Assembly (NCBI GenBank): GCA_030673275.1
Contig: DAOVJL010000011.1
Coordinates: 1-14,058 of the forward strand
Direction of reading: 5' to 3'
Length of the DNA stretch: 14,058 nucleotides
From: Sulfurimonas sp.
Lineage (GTDB): Bacteria; Campylobacterota; Campylobacteria; Campylobacterales; Sulfurimonadaceae
The notes under the pieces were generated by a model. It saw only the letters and a list, made by a program, of their open reading frames with translations, was not told the DNA's origin and ran no database searches. This document shows positions 7,313-14,058 of the stretch, in pieces; position 1 is the stretch's first letter; each line of letters starts with the position of its first letter. The translations under genes were made by a program, and so were the position numbers.

Positions 7313-9720
7313 ACTAAAATCTGCTCTAAAACTTCTTCTACTTTATTAACAGGCATAATCTCTAAAGAGTCTCTTACCTCTTTAGGAATATCCTCTAAAT
7401 CTCTTTCATAATTTTTAGATGGAATCAAAACTTTACTCATGCCGGCTTTGTGTGCAGCAATAAGCTTCTCTCTAAGCCCACCGATTGGCAATACATCACC
7501 ACTTAAAGAAACTTCACCTGTCATCGCTATCTCTGAACGGATTTTTTTAGAACTAAGAATTGATGATATAACACTTACCATGGCGATACCGGCACTTGGT
7601 CCATCTTTTGGAGTTGCACCATCTGGGACATGTACATGTAAATCATAGCGTTTATAAACTTCACTAGAATCCACTTTTATATTATCCTCTTTCTCTTTTA
7701 ATGTGAGAGGGATATTTTTATCATCAACCTGAAGTTTTTTAGTATCTATTAAAGTTTTTACAACGCTGTAAGCTATCCTTGCTGATTCTTTCATAACATC
7801 ACCAAGACTACCGGTTAACTGTATTGTACCCTTGCCTTTTATACGAATACTCTCAATTTTAAGAACATCACCACCAACTGCAGTCCATGCTAAGCCATGC
7901 ACAATACCAACTACTGGAATCTTTGTAGTTTTTTCTATCTCAAATACAGTTTTATCAAAATAATCTTTTAGATTTTTAAGAGTTAATGATACTTTAGTCG
8001 TCTCTGGATTTTCTAAGATTTCACGTGCAACTTTTCTTGACATGTTAGCAAGACGACGACGAAGATTTCTCACGCCGGCTTCGCGAGTATAACTGTGTAT
8101 CAACTCTTTTAATGCCGGTTTTGAGATATTTACTTCAGATTTTTTAAGTCCATGCTTTTTAAGTTCTTGAGGAATAAGATATCTTGAAGCTATTTCAAAT
8201 TTCTCCTGAGGAGTATAAGAGCTTATGGTAATAAATTCCATTCTATCACGAAGCGGTGCGGGGATTCTGCCAACATCATTAGCAGTTGCGATAAAAATAA
8301 CTCTGCTTAAGTCAATATTGAAATTAAGATAATAATCGCGAAACTCTTTATTTTGTTCAGGGTCTAAAATCTCAAGAAGTGCCGCTGTTGGATCACCTCT
8401 TCCTGTTTTAGCTACTTTATCTATTTCATCTAAGACTACTACAGGGTTCATCTTTTTGGCATCTATCAGACCTTGAGTTATACGACCAGGCATTGCACCA
8501 ACATAAGTTCTTCTATGTCCGCGAAGCTCATTTACATCTTCTAAACCACCAAGTGCGATACGAACAAGAGGTCTTTTAAGTGCCTCTGCTATAGAGTTTG
8601 CTAATGAAGTTTTACCAACACCAGGAGGTCCTGAAAAACAGAGTATTGCTCCACTGTTACCCTTGACTCCTCTTAATTCCATCAACTCTTTAACAGCAAA
8701 AAATTCTGCAATTCTCTCTTTTGGTTTTTCTAAAGAGAAATGATCTTTATCTAGCTGGTTCTCAACATCAGCAATTTTCAGTGCTCTCTTGCTAACATCT
8801 CCAAAAGGAATCTCTAACACCCAGTCAAGATATGTTTGAGTCATTGAAGCATCAGAGGAATCAGGATGCATACGAGAAAATCTCTCTATCTGCTTATTTA
8901 TCTCTTTATACGCCTCTTCACTCATTTTATCTTTTTTAGACTCAAGCTTTTTTTGATACTCCTCTATCTCTTCTTCTCTTGAAGTATCACTTCCAAGCTC
9001 TTTTTGAATCTGTTTTAACTGCTCTTTTAAAAAATACTCTTTATTCACTTTTTCTATATGCGTATGAACTTTTGAACGAATCTCACGTTGTAGTTTATTT
9101 GCTTCAATCTCATCAATAAGATATTCAATTAAATCTAAAAATCTTTTCTCTGTGTCAGATTCTGCAAAGAGATTGTAAGCTTGCTCTTTTTTTAGTTTAA
9201 CACTACTACATATTAAATCAATTATACGATTATTATCATGATTTTCTTCTATCGTTCTAAGCAAGTCTGGCGGGAAATAATTACTGATACTCGATAGTGC
9301 TCTAACTTTTTCACGAACTATCTCTAAGATGGCATCAATTTTTAAAGAGCTGACATTTGTCGCATTAATAATATCTACATTTGCTACTAAAGGGTCATCT
9401 GAGACTTTAGCAAATGTTTTTGCACGGACCAGTCCCTGAAAAAGAACTTTTACTCTACCATCCGGAAGTGCGACTTTTCTCATAATAGAACCGACAACAC
9501 CAGCGTCATAAAGTGAGTCAAACTCCCTTTCACCTTCATGTGAAGGTTTTGTTGGACATACTATAACCAGAGAGCCCTCTTCTATAGCTCTTGTTGCTGC
9601 AAGTATATTACTCTCATCACTTAAAAAAAGCGGTGATATCATAAAAGGGTATAAAAAAAGCTCATCCTCTGCTATAACAGGTATATCAGCCGGAAAATCT
9701 CCATAATCACTTAGTTTCAT
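7309..9720 (-). CDS. lon: ATP-dependent protease La
   Basis: Lon is a cytoplasmic hexameric AAA+ serine protease that degrades misfolded and selected regulatory proteins. I choose the ATG at 9720 (803 aa; MKLSDYGDFP) because AGAAAG lies 8 nt upstream; an in-frame GTG at 9729 would add three residues. Numbered from this ATG: LON substrate-binding domain about 10-200, coiled-coil 205-290, AAA+ domain with Walker A GPPGVGKT (364-371), Walker B VVLDEID (428-434) and an arginine-rich sensor region (LRRRL, about 553-557), then the protease with catalytic S709 (KDGPSAG) and K752 (REKL), 43 apart as in E. coli Lon. Length is normal for the family and all catalytic residues are present. It overlaps the end of bamD by 14 bp and is probably co-transcribed and translationally coupled with it. 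I see no CIRCE-type heat-shock operator upstream of the pair. Its stop codon shares TTAA with the convergent receiver gene. Confidence 0.97.
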   Translation of the reverse strand: MKLSDYGDFPADIPVIAEDELFLYPFMISPLFLSDESNILAATRAIEEGSLVIVCPTKPSHEGEREFDSLYDAGVVGSIMRKVALPDGRVKVLFQGLVRAKTFAKVSDDPLVANVDIINATNVSSLKIDAILEIVREKVRALSSISNYFPPDLLRTIEENHDNNRIIDLICSSVKLKKEQAYNLFAESDTEKRFLDLIEYLIDEIEANKLQREIRSKVHTHIEKVNKEYFLKEQLKQIQKELGSDTSREEEIEEYQKKLESKKDKMSEEAYKEINKQIERFSRMHPDSSDASMTQTYLDWVLEIPFGDVSKRALKIADVENQLDKDHFSLEKPKERIAEFFAVKELMELRGVKGNSGAILCFSGPPGVGKTSLANSIAEALKRPLVRIALGGLEDVNELRGHRRTYVGAMPGRITQGLIDAKKMNPVVVLDEIDKVAKTGRGDPTAALLEILDPEQNKEFRDYYLNFNIDLSRVIFIATANDVGRIPAPLRDRMEFITISSYTPQEKFEIASRYLIPQELKKHGLKKSEVNISKPALKELIHSYTREAGVRNLRRRLANMSRKVAREILENPETTKVSLTLKNLKDYFDKTVFEIEKTTKIPVVGIVHGLAWTAVGGDVLKIESIRIKGKGTIQLTGSLGDVMKESARIAYSVVKTLIDTKKLQVDDKNIPLTLKEKEDNIKVDSSEVYKRYDLHVHVPDGATPKDGPSAGIAMVSVISSILSSKKIRSEIAMTGEVSLSGDVLPIGGLREKLIAAHKAGMSKVLIPSKNYERDLEDIPKEVRDSLEIMPVNKVEEVLEQILV

Positions 9721-10747
9721 CACTATCACTTTCTGGTATTAAGAAATTATACCAACTAGAACTTTCAACCTCTTCTGATTCATCATCACTATCCGAGAAT
9801 GGATTCATAAAATCATACCAACTGGAACTATCACTCTCTTCTTCAACTTCTTTTACTTCTGTTTCAACAACATCTTCTTCTGGAGTTACATTTTTTGCTG
9901 TATCATCACTACCCGAGAATGGATTCATAAAATCATACCAGCTTGAACCGTCATCTTCCTCTTGTTCAACTTCTTTTACTTCTGTTTCTACCGCTTCTTC
10001 TTGAGTAACTACTTTTTCTTCATCCTCTTCAGATATAGAGTTTCTTGAAACAACACTTTTTGTATCCGGTATCATAGATCCATACCAGCTAGATGTACCG
10101 TCACCCTCAAACCAAGCTCGATACCAAGAGGCATTTGCTCTATCAACATCATTCCAAACAATCCAAGAGTCGTCTATTAAGGTTTTATAATAAGCAGCAC
10201 TTTTTGGTTTATCCAGTCTTTCATATAAATCTACTATAGTTTCATTAAGTACAGCCTGCGCAAGGTAAAGTCTTGTCAGCATAGTATTCACAATTTCTGT
10301 GTACATAGAATCTGGATAGTTTACTTTAAACTCTTCACCTTTTTTTAACGCCTCATCTATCAAAGCCTGATCACGTCTAGGGTTTGGAAGAGCCATATAC
10401 TTTGCTCTTATCTTTAAAAACTCTGCCTCTTCTTTTTCATTTGAAGTTGCATATCTTTTTATATACTCATCTAAAAAATACTCACTTAGAAGATACTCTT
10501 CATAATTCATATGTGCGATTGCTAAAATCATAGTCGCTTCCGGAAGCAAAGGGGAACCAATATGCTCACCTTGAAGAGAACTGTAATAACTGTCTGCCTG
10601 TTCCAAATCACCTTGAGACACCTGCTCTACTATTTGAGAGTACCAGTAAAAAGCCGGTTTATTATACTCTTGCTCCTCTTTTGAACAACCTGTAAACAAT
10701 ATAAAAAACAACAATGAACTTGCTGCTATATAAGTTTTTAATTTCAT
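9707..10747 (-). CDS. bamD: BamD-like outer-membrane assembly lipoprotein with SSWY-repeat tail
   Basis: A 346-residue lipoprotein. The signal peptide ends in lipobox FTG-C21, and S22 at +2 favours outer-membrane sorting. The core (about 30-215) is helical with TPR-like repeats typical of BamD/ComL (YSQIVEQVSQGDLEQADSYY, FLDEYIKRYATSNEKEEAEFL). BamD binds BamA and helps insert beta-barrel proteins. The call rests on lipobox, helical pattern and the position beside lon and fliW, as in Campylobacter. Unlike the usual ~215-250 residues, this protein carries about 120 extra C-terminal residues: acidic linkers separating repeated SSWYDFMNPF peptides, with SWY at 207, 220, 269, 309 and 331. The tail is low-complexity and lineage-specific as far as I can tell. 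The start ATG at 10747 has AGGAA 8 nt upstream. The TGA stop at 9707 lies inside the lon coding start. BamD-like core fairly certain; tail function unknown. Confidence 0.85.
   Translation of the reverse strand: MKLKTYIAASSLLFFILFTGCSKEEQEYNKPAFYWYSQIVEQVSQGDLEQADSYYSSLQGEHIGSPLLPEATMILAIAHMNYEEYLLSEYFLDEYIKRYATSNEKEEAEFLKIRAKYMALPNPRRDQALIDEALKKGEEFKVNYPDSMYTEIVNTMLTRLYLAQAVLNETIVDLYERLDKPKSAAYYKTLIDDSWIVWNDVDRANASWYRAWFEGDGTSSWYGSMIPDTKSVVSRNSISEEDEEKVVTQEEAVETEVKEVEQEEDDGSSWYDFMNPFSGSDDTAKNVTPEEDVVETEVKEVEEESDSSSWYDFMNPFSDSDDESEEVESSSWYNFLIPESDSDETK
9783..10024 (-). repeat. Tandem ~120-bp repeat inside bamD encoding acidic SSWY units
   Basis: Two near-identical copies, 9783-9902 and 9903-10024, are arranged head to tail in the 3' part of bamD. 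Bases 9783-9827 and 9903-9947 differ at only a few positions, and the stretch around 9843-9867 recurs at 9966-9990. Each copy encodes an acidic VETEVKEVE segment plus a SSWYDFMNPFSxSDD block. A partial, more diverged unit (SSWYNF) lies at about 9740-9765, and a further SSWY at about 10080-10095. The reading frame is kept, with a 3-bp length difference between copies, so the array probably grew by in-frame duplication. Confidence 0.85.
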
Positions 10748-10755
10748 AAAATAAA

Positions 10756-10786
10756 TTCCTAATTATAAATAGATTGATATTTTATC
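10756..10786 (-). promoter_or_regulatory. Ribosome binding site and candidate promoter for bamD-lon
   Basis: On the minus strand AGGAA (10760-10756) lies 8 nt before the bamD ATG and is a convincing ribosome binding site. TAAAAT (10784-10779) in an AT-rich context is the best-placed -10 candidate. TATAAT at 10767-10762 matches better but would start the transcript inside the ribosome binding site. No clear -35 box is visible. Promoter assignment is tentative. Confidence 0.3.
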
Positions 10787-10835
10787 TAAAAGATATATAA
10801 CGCTTATTAAACTAGGTACATTTTATGCTTAAAGT

Positions 10836-10866
10836 GCTACAATTACTAAAATATATTACTAAGGGT
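10836..10866 (+). promoter_or_regulatory. Candidate extended -10 promoter and RBS for fliW
   Basis: In the 123-bp divergent gap, TGCTACAAT (10835-10843) forms an extended -10 element, preceded by TTTTATGCTTAAAG, a pattern seen at Campylobacterota sigma-70 promoters. The leader would be about 20 nt and includes AAGGG just before the fliW ATG at 10871. I see no convincing sigma-28 or sigma-54 flagellar promoter, which suggests housekeeping expression of fliW. Inference from short motifs. Confidence 0.35.
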
Positions 10867-10870
10867 TTTT

Positions 10871-11251
10871 ATGAAATTTGATGTTTGTGTGCCTATTTTA
10901 GGTTTTGAAAATGTAAAACAAGTAACTTTAGAAAAAATTGATGATATTTTTATGAAAATGCAATCCCTTGATGACGAACATATATCTTTTACTCTGATTG
11001 ACCCTTTTGTTCTAAGAGATTATGATTTTGAAATTCCGGATAATACACAAGAATTACTAGATGTAGATGAAAATTCTAATATTCTTATTTTAAACATTGT
11101 TCTTATACAATCACCAATTGAAGACTCTGTTATAAACTTTATTGGGCCTGTAGTTTTCAATACAGACAACAACAAAGCTGCTCAAATAATCCTGCAAGAA
11201 TCTACTAAATATGGTGTCGCTGAAAAAATTTCTACTTTTTTAAATAAATAA
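10871..11251 (+). CDS. fliW: Flagellar assembly factor FliW
   Basis: A 126-residue cytoplasmic protein matching the FliW family in length and pattern: an N-terminal beta-rich half starting MKFDVCVPILGFENV, the segment FTLIDPFVLRDYDFEIPD, then NILILNIVLIQSPIEDSVINFIGPVVFN and a closing stretch with KAAQIILQES. FliW binds free flagellin and also the translational regulator CsrA, so that flagellin secretion releases FliW to block CsrA repression of flagellin mRNA (known from Bacillus and Campylobacter). No csrA is in this window; in Campylobacterota it is usually elsewhere. Divergent from bamD-lon, in the same arrangement I recall for C. jejuni. The ATG has AAGGG upstream. No anomalies. Confidence 0.93.
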   Translation: MKFDVCVPILGFENVKQVTLEKIDDIFMKMQSLDDEHISFTLIDPFVLRDYDFEIPDNTQELLDVDENSNILILNIVLIQSPIEDSVINFIGPVVFNTDNNKAAQIILQESTKYGVAEKISTFLNK

Positions 11252-11279
11252 TTTAAGAAAACATAAGCGTTAATAATAG

Positions 11280-11325
11280 TATAATAGATACACAAGGTCT
11301 CATTTTATATATATTTGACAAGGGG
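11280..11325 (+). promoter_or_regulatory. Candidate promoter and RBS for the large secreted protein
   Basis: The 80-bp gap after fliW contains a perfect TATAAT (11280-11285) in AT-rich DNA, about 46 bp before the ATG, and a strong ribosome binding site AAGGGG (11320-11325) with 6 nt to the ATG at 11332. A clear -35 is missing, as is common in this phylum. No terminator hairpin is visible after fliW, so read-through could also contribute. This suggests the gene can be expressed independently of fliW. Confidence 0.45.
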
Positions 11326-11331
11326 ATTTAC

Positions 11332-14058
11332 ATGAAACTCTTTTATTCCATATTTCTAATTTTAAGCTTTTTTATTTTTCCTGTGTCGCTTAGTGCTGGT
11401 GCAAGCAAGACTGTTTCAATTGATGATGTTAGCGTTACTGAACTTGACAGTAACACTACAATTACCTTTACTGTTACTTGTGATGGATCTACAGAAGCTA
11501 ATGACAATGTTGAGTATACAATCTATAGCGGCAGCGCAACAGCTGGTAATGATTATCTTGATAATATTGAACTTAACGGGACGGTTAAGTTTTTGCCTGC
11601 TTCAAATACCGCACCCATATCTATTACAATTATTGGTGATGACATTCCTGAAGCAGATGAAACATTTACAGTAGTTCTATCTAATTTAGTAACTAACGAT
11701 AATCACACTATTGCCGATGGTACCGGTGTGGGTACTATTGTGAATGATGACACCCAAGATTGGCCGCCTATTATGGGTGATATTCCTGATCAAGGTGCTC
11801 TTAGGACAATATTTTTTACTTTGGATATCTCAAGCTATGTAACAGAAGTCAATGGTGACACTGTTAGCTATGATTTAAATGGAACTCTTCCCGCCGGTTT
11901 AGATTTTAATACAACCTCAGGCATCTTAAGCGGAACTCCAACAGTAGTGGGATCCTTTGACTTAACTGTTAGAGCGATTGATAAAGATACCAATGCCAGC
12001 AATCACGATATTTCTACCGATGACTTTAATATCTTGGTACAAGATATAGAGGATGTCTTCTGTTATGGTTACACCTATAAACAACAAGGTTTGTATTTTA
12101 CAGAAGAAAATAATGGAACTCAGCCCCCTATGCTTGACGGAGAAGTGGCTGTAGGTGCAGATGTACCAATCACTATGTCACTGTACATAAAAAATAGATC
12201 GAATTTTGATATTGAAGATTTGAATGTTACTGTTTTTGATATGAATAACTCACAAGTAACATATATGGCTGGGACAACAAAACTAGTTAAAGTCAATCAA
12301 GTAACAATAACGTCTATAACAGATAGCGCGACGCCTATAGCTAGTCTGGACATAGGTGATATAGACTCTAATCAACATATCTATGTTTACTATGATTTAG
12401 AGCCTCAAATATCAGAGTTGTATACACCTATAGATGTAGATTTAACATTTGGTCTTGGTGGTACTGTTACACAGACATTAGGCAGTGAAGTAGAGATGTG
12501 TACCGCATCTACTTCCAGTAATGACTATAACTCAACATATAGAATTTTTAATGTTGAACACGTAAGTCAATTCGCAGATCAAAAATATAATCTACCTACA
12601 CAAATTATTAATCGTGCGGATAATTTTAAAATTGTTTCATATGATGCTGACTTCCTTAATACCAGACAAGATTTAAACGGAACCGCTCATGTTGAGCTGA
12701 TTGAAATTGGAGCATTTGGGAGTATTGATACAGATTGTAATAATCCGCTAAGTTCCATAAGCGAAAGGATTTTAGTTAAATTTGTAAATTCCGACAATAC
12801 AGACTTCACTGCTAGTGTAATTGACGCAGACATAATAGACATTACTACGACAAGCAGTGATTTTTATAGAACCGCCATAGAAAACACCGCTTTTCGAGTT
12901 TCGTATAATGTTTTGGATGACAATGGGTCAATGCTTGATATCGAAGCGTATGATGGTGGTTGGCTTATAAAAAACTTTACAGAGCTTGCCCAGGGCGTAT
13001 TACTTGCCAATGAGGATTTGGGGCTTCCCCCTCAGGATCTTAATAAATGTAGAGAGCCGGTTGTTACCGAGAAAAAAACATATACAACAATGCCTGAATC
13101 TTGCGGTAATAATTCTGATACAAACCCTATTGATGATGAACAGTTGGCAATATGTTTGGAGTGTGTGTATGGTTTCTTTATAGAATATGCTTGTTCACGA
13201 GATAATTTCTCCATAAGACCTGAAGCATTTATGATTAAAATAGATGATCAAAATCAGACAAATCCAACTTCTCAAGTTAGAGTAGCTGACGATGTATCTG
13301 GAGTTGATTCAGCTGTAGCACCAACCACTACTGAAGTAAATATGGCTGCTGATTATAACTATGAGATGGAAGTTACAGCTACAAGTTCACTAGGAAATGA
13401 TGCTTCTTTTGGTTATACACAAGCACTAAATGCCAACCATACTTGGGAGCCAAGAACTGTAACACCAACCGGATGTACAGATTATTCTAACAAAACAACT
13501 TCTTTAATATTTACCAACGGTTATGCAGTTGAGAGCAATGCAACTATGGATAATGTTGGAGAGTACAGACTAAGTTTAACAGATACCTCATGGACCGCTG
13601 TCGATCAAAATGCAAGTCATCATACTGGAGAGTACTATAACGAGGCTGCTTATTCAGATTGTACACAAGACAACTCGGATCTAACAGCTATTGGTTCAAG
13701 TACTCCAAACGGATGTAATATAAGCAGTAGTCACACAAACACAGATGCAAACCTAATTTATAGAGACTACAATACAACTTTTCATCCATATAAATTTGAT
13801 ATGACTGGTATAGTCCCGTCACATTCAATTGGTAATAATGAGACATTTAATGCAAATACTTTTATTTATATGTCTGACATGTCACAAGATGAAAATATGT
13901 CTTTTCACTTAAATGGACCAATAAGAGCTGCCGGTTATTATGATTTAAATCTAAGTAACTTTGTCGAGAACTGTTATGCTAAACCTGTAACATTGTCTAT
14001 AAACAAATCAGCTATATCAGGTGCAGTGGCATATAAATCAAGATTTAACTCTCTTGAA
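11332..14058 (+). CDS. Large secreted cysteine-rich surface protein, Calx-beta and Ig-like domains (3' end outside window)
   Basis: An ATG-started frame with no stop through the right edge, giving at least 909 residues. A Sec signal peptide covers about 1-22 (MKLFYSIFLI then SLSA|GASK), so the protein is exported. Residues ~26-140 are a Calx-beta domain: D103-DIPEADETF-112 and closing TIVNDD. Residues ~146-245 form a putative-Ig (He_PIG) domain with LPAGLDFNTTSGILSGTPT (186-204). The remainder is beta-rich, with many Asn/Thr/Ser/Asp and a dozen or so cysteines including C608-LE-C611 and C621. The stretch C621-SRDNFSIRPEAF-633 recalls a FSxRP-type motif I associate with MshQ/DUF6701-like pilus- or surface-associated proteins; this link is from memory and uncertain. 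The cysteines suggest disulfides formed in the periplasm. Likely an adhesin or appendage-associated protein. In C. jejuni I recall proC following fliW, so this gene may be a lineage-specific insertion. Two forward ORFs inside it in another frame (from 11393 and 12986) are shadows. Confidence 0.85.
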   Translation, partial: MKLFYSIFLILSFFIFPVSLSAGASKTVSIDDVSVTELDSNTTITFTVTCDGSTEANDNVEYTIYSGSATAGNDYLDNIELNGTVKFLPASNTAPISITIIGDDIPEADETFTVVLSNLVTNDNHTIADGTGVGTIVNDDTQDWPPIMGDIPDQGALRTIFFTLDISSYVTEVNGDTVSYDLNGTLPAGLDFNTTSGILSGTPTVVGSFDLTVRAIDKDTNASNHDISTDDFNILVQDIEDVFCYGYTYKQQGLYFTEENNGTQPPMLDGEVAVGADVPITMSLYIKNRSNFDIEDLNVTVFDMNNSQVTYMAGTTKLVKVNQVTITSITDSATPIASLDIGDIDSNQHIYVYYDLEPQISELYTPIDVDLTFGLGGTVTQTLGSEVEMCTASTSSNDYNSTYRIFNVEHVSQFADQKYNLPTQIINRADNFKIVSYDADFLNTRQDLNGTAHVELIEIGAFGSIDTDCNNPLSSISERILVKFVNSDNTDFTASVIDADIIDITTTSSDFYRTAIENTAFRVSYNVLDDNGSMLDIEAYDGGWLIKNFTELAQGVLLANEDLGLPPQDLNKCREPVVTEKKTYTTMPESCGNNSDTNPIDDEQLAICLECVYGFFIEYACSRDNFSIRPEAFMIKIDDQNQTNPTSQVRVADDVSGVDSAVAPTTTEVNMAADYNYEMEVTATSSLGNDASFGYTQALNANHTWEPRTVTPTGCTDYSNKTTSLIFTNGYAVESNATMDNVGEYRLSLTDTSWTAVDQNASHHTGEYYNEAAYSDCTQDNSDLTAIGSSTPNGCNISSSHTNTDANLIYRDYNTTFHPYKFDMTGIVPSHSIGNNETFNANTFIYMSDMSQDENMSFHLNGPIRAAGYYDLNLSNFVENCYAKPVTLSINKSAISGAVAYKSRFNSLE

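Noticed and set aside
9721..9729. GTG at 9729 as the start of lon
   Set aside because: It would add only M-I-V before MKLSDYG; the ATG at 9720 has a better-placed AGAAAG and matches the usual N-terminus, though GTG cannot be fully excluded.
10748..10870. Heat-shock operator (CIRCE) controlling bamD-lon
   Set aside because: I looked for the GCACTC/GAGTGC inverted repeat in the divergent gap and did not find it.
11315..11320. TTGACA as a -35 box
   Set aside because: It is only about 12 bp from the ATG and directly adjoins the ribosome binding site, so no -10 or start site can follow it; chance match.

Overview
The window looks like a chromosomal segment of a low-GC, flagellated member of the Campylobacterota (epsilonproteobacteria), most plausibly a free-living Sulfurimonas-like lineage. 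The reasons are AT-rich sequence and codon use, a convergent-divergent block lon / bamD-like lipoprotein / fliW that, from memory, matches the gene order around Cj1073c-Cj1075 of Campylobacter jejuni, a short Aer/CetB-type PAS protein, and a flagellin/CsrA-binding FliW. The species call is an inference. No RNA gene, IS element, CRISPR array or prophage was seen.

Layout. (1) 2-1756 (+): the 3' most of uvrC, whose first codons lie left of the window. (2) 1828-7312 (+): a tight four-gene operon: PAS-only sensor, a 498-aa two-Hpt protein, a 1060-aa membrane-bound NIT-type hybrid histidine kinase, and a single-domain CheY-like receiver. Gaps are 9 bp, then a 1-bp stop/start overlap, then 11 bp. 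(3) 7309-10747 (-): bamD-like lipoprotein then lon, overlapping by 14 bp, running head-on into the receiver gene and sharing a 4-bp TTAA with it. (4) 10871-11251 (+): fliW, divergent from bamD. (5) 11332 to the right edge (+): a secreted, cysteine-rich, multi-domain surface protein of at least 909 aa, still open at the window end.

Working together. The four-gene operon contains all parts of a phosphorelay (sensor kinase, receiver, His phosphotransfer, second receiver) plus a redox-type PAS module, but no DNA-binding, diguanylate cyclase or chemoreceptor output. Several modules look deliberately inactive: the second Hpt lacks its histidine, and two of three receiver-like domains in the kinase lack key residues. 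The parsimonious reading is a sensory phosphorelay whose output is the stand-alone CheY-like protein acting on an unknown target, possibly the flagellar motor. UvrC (DNA repair), BamD (outer-membrane assembly), Lon (proteolysis) and FliW (flagellin homeostasis) are housekeeping neighbours. The least understood proteins are the two-Hpt protein with its unrecognised N-terminal domain, the BamD-like protein with an acidic SSWY-repeat tail, and the large exported protein after fliW. All stretches between genes are shorter than about 125 bp.
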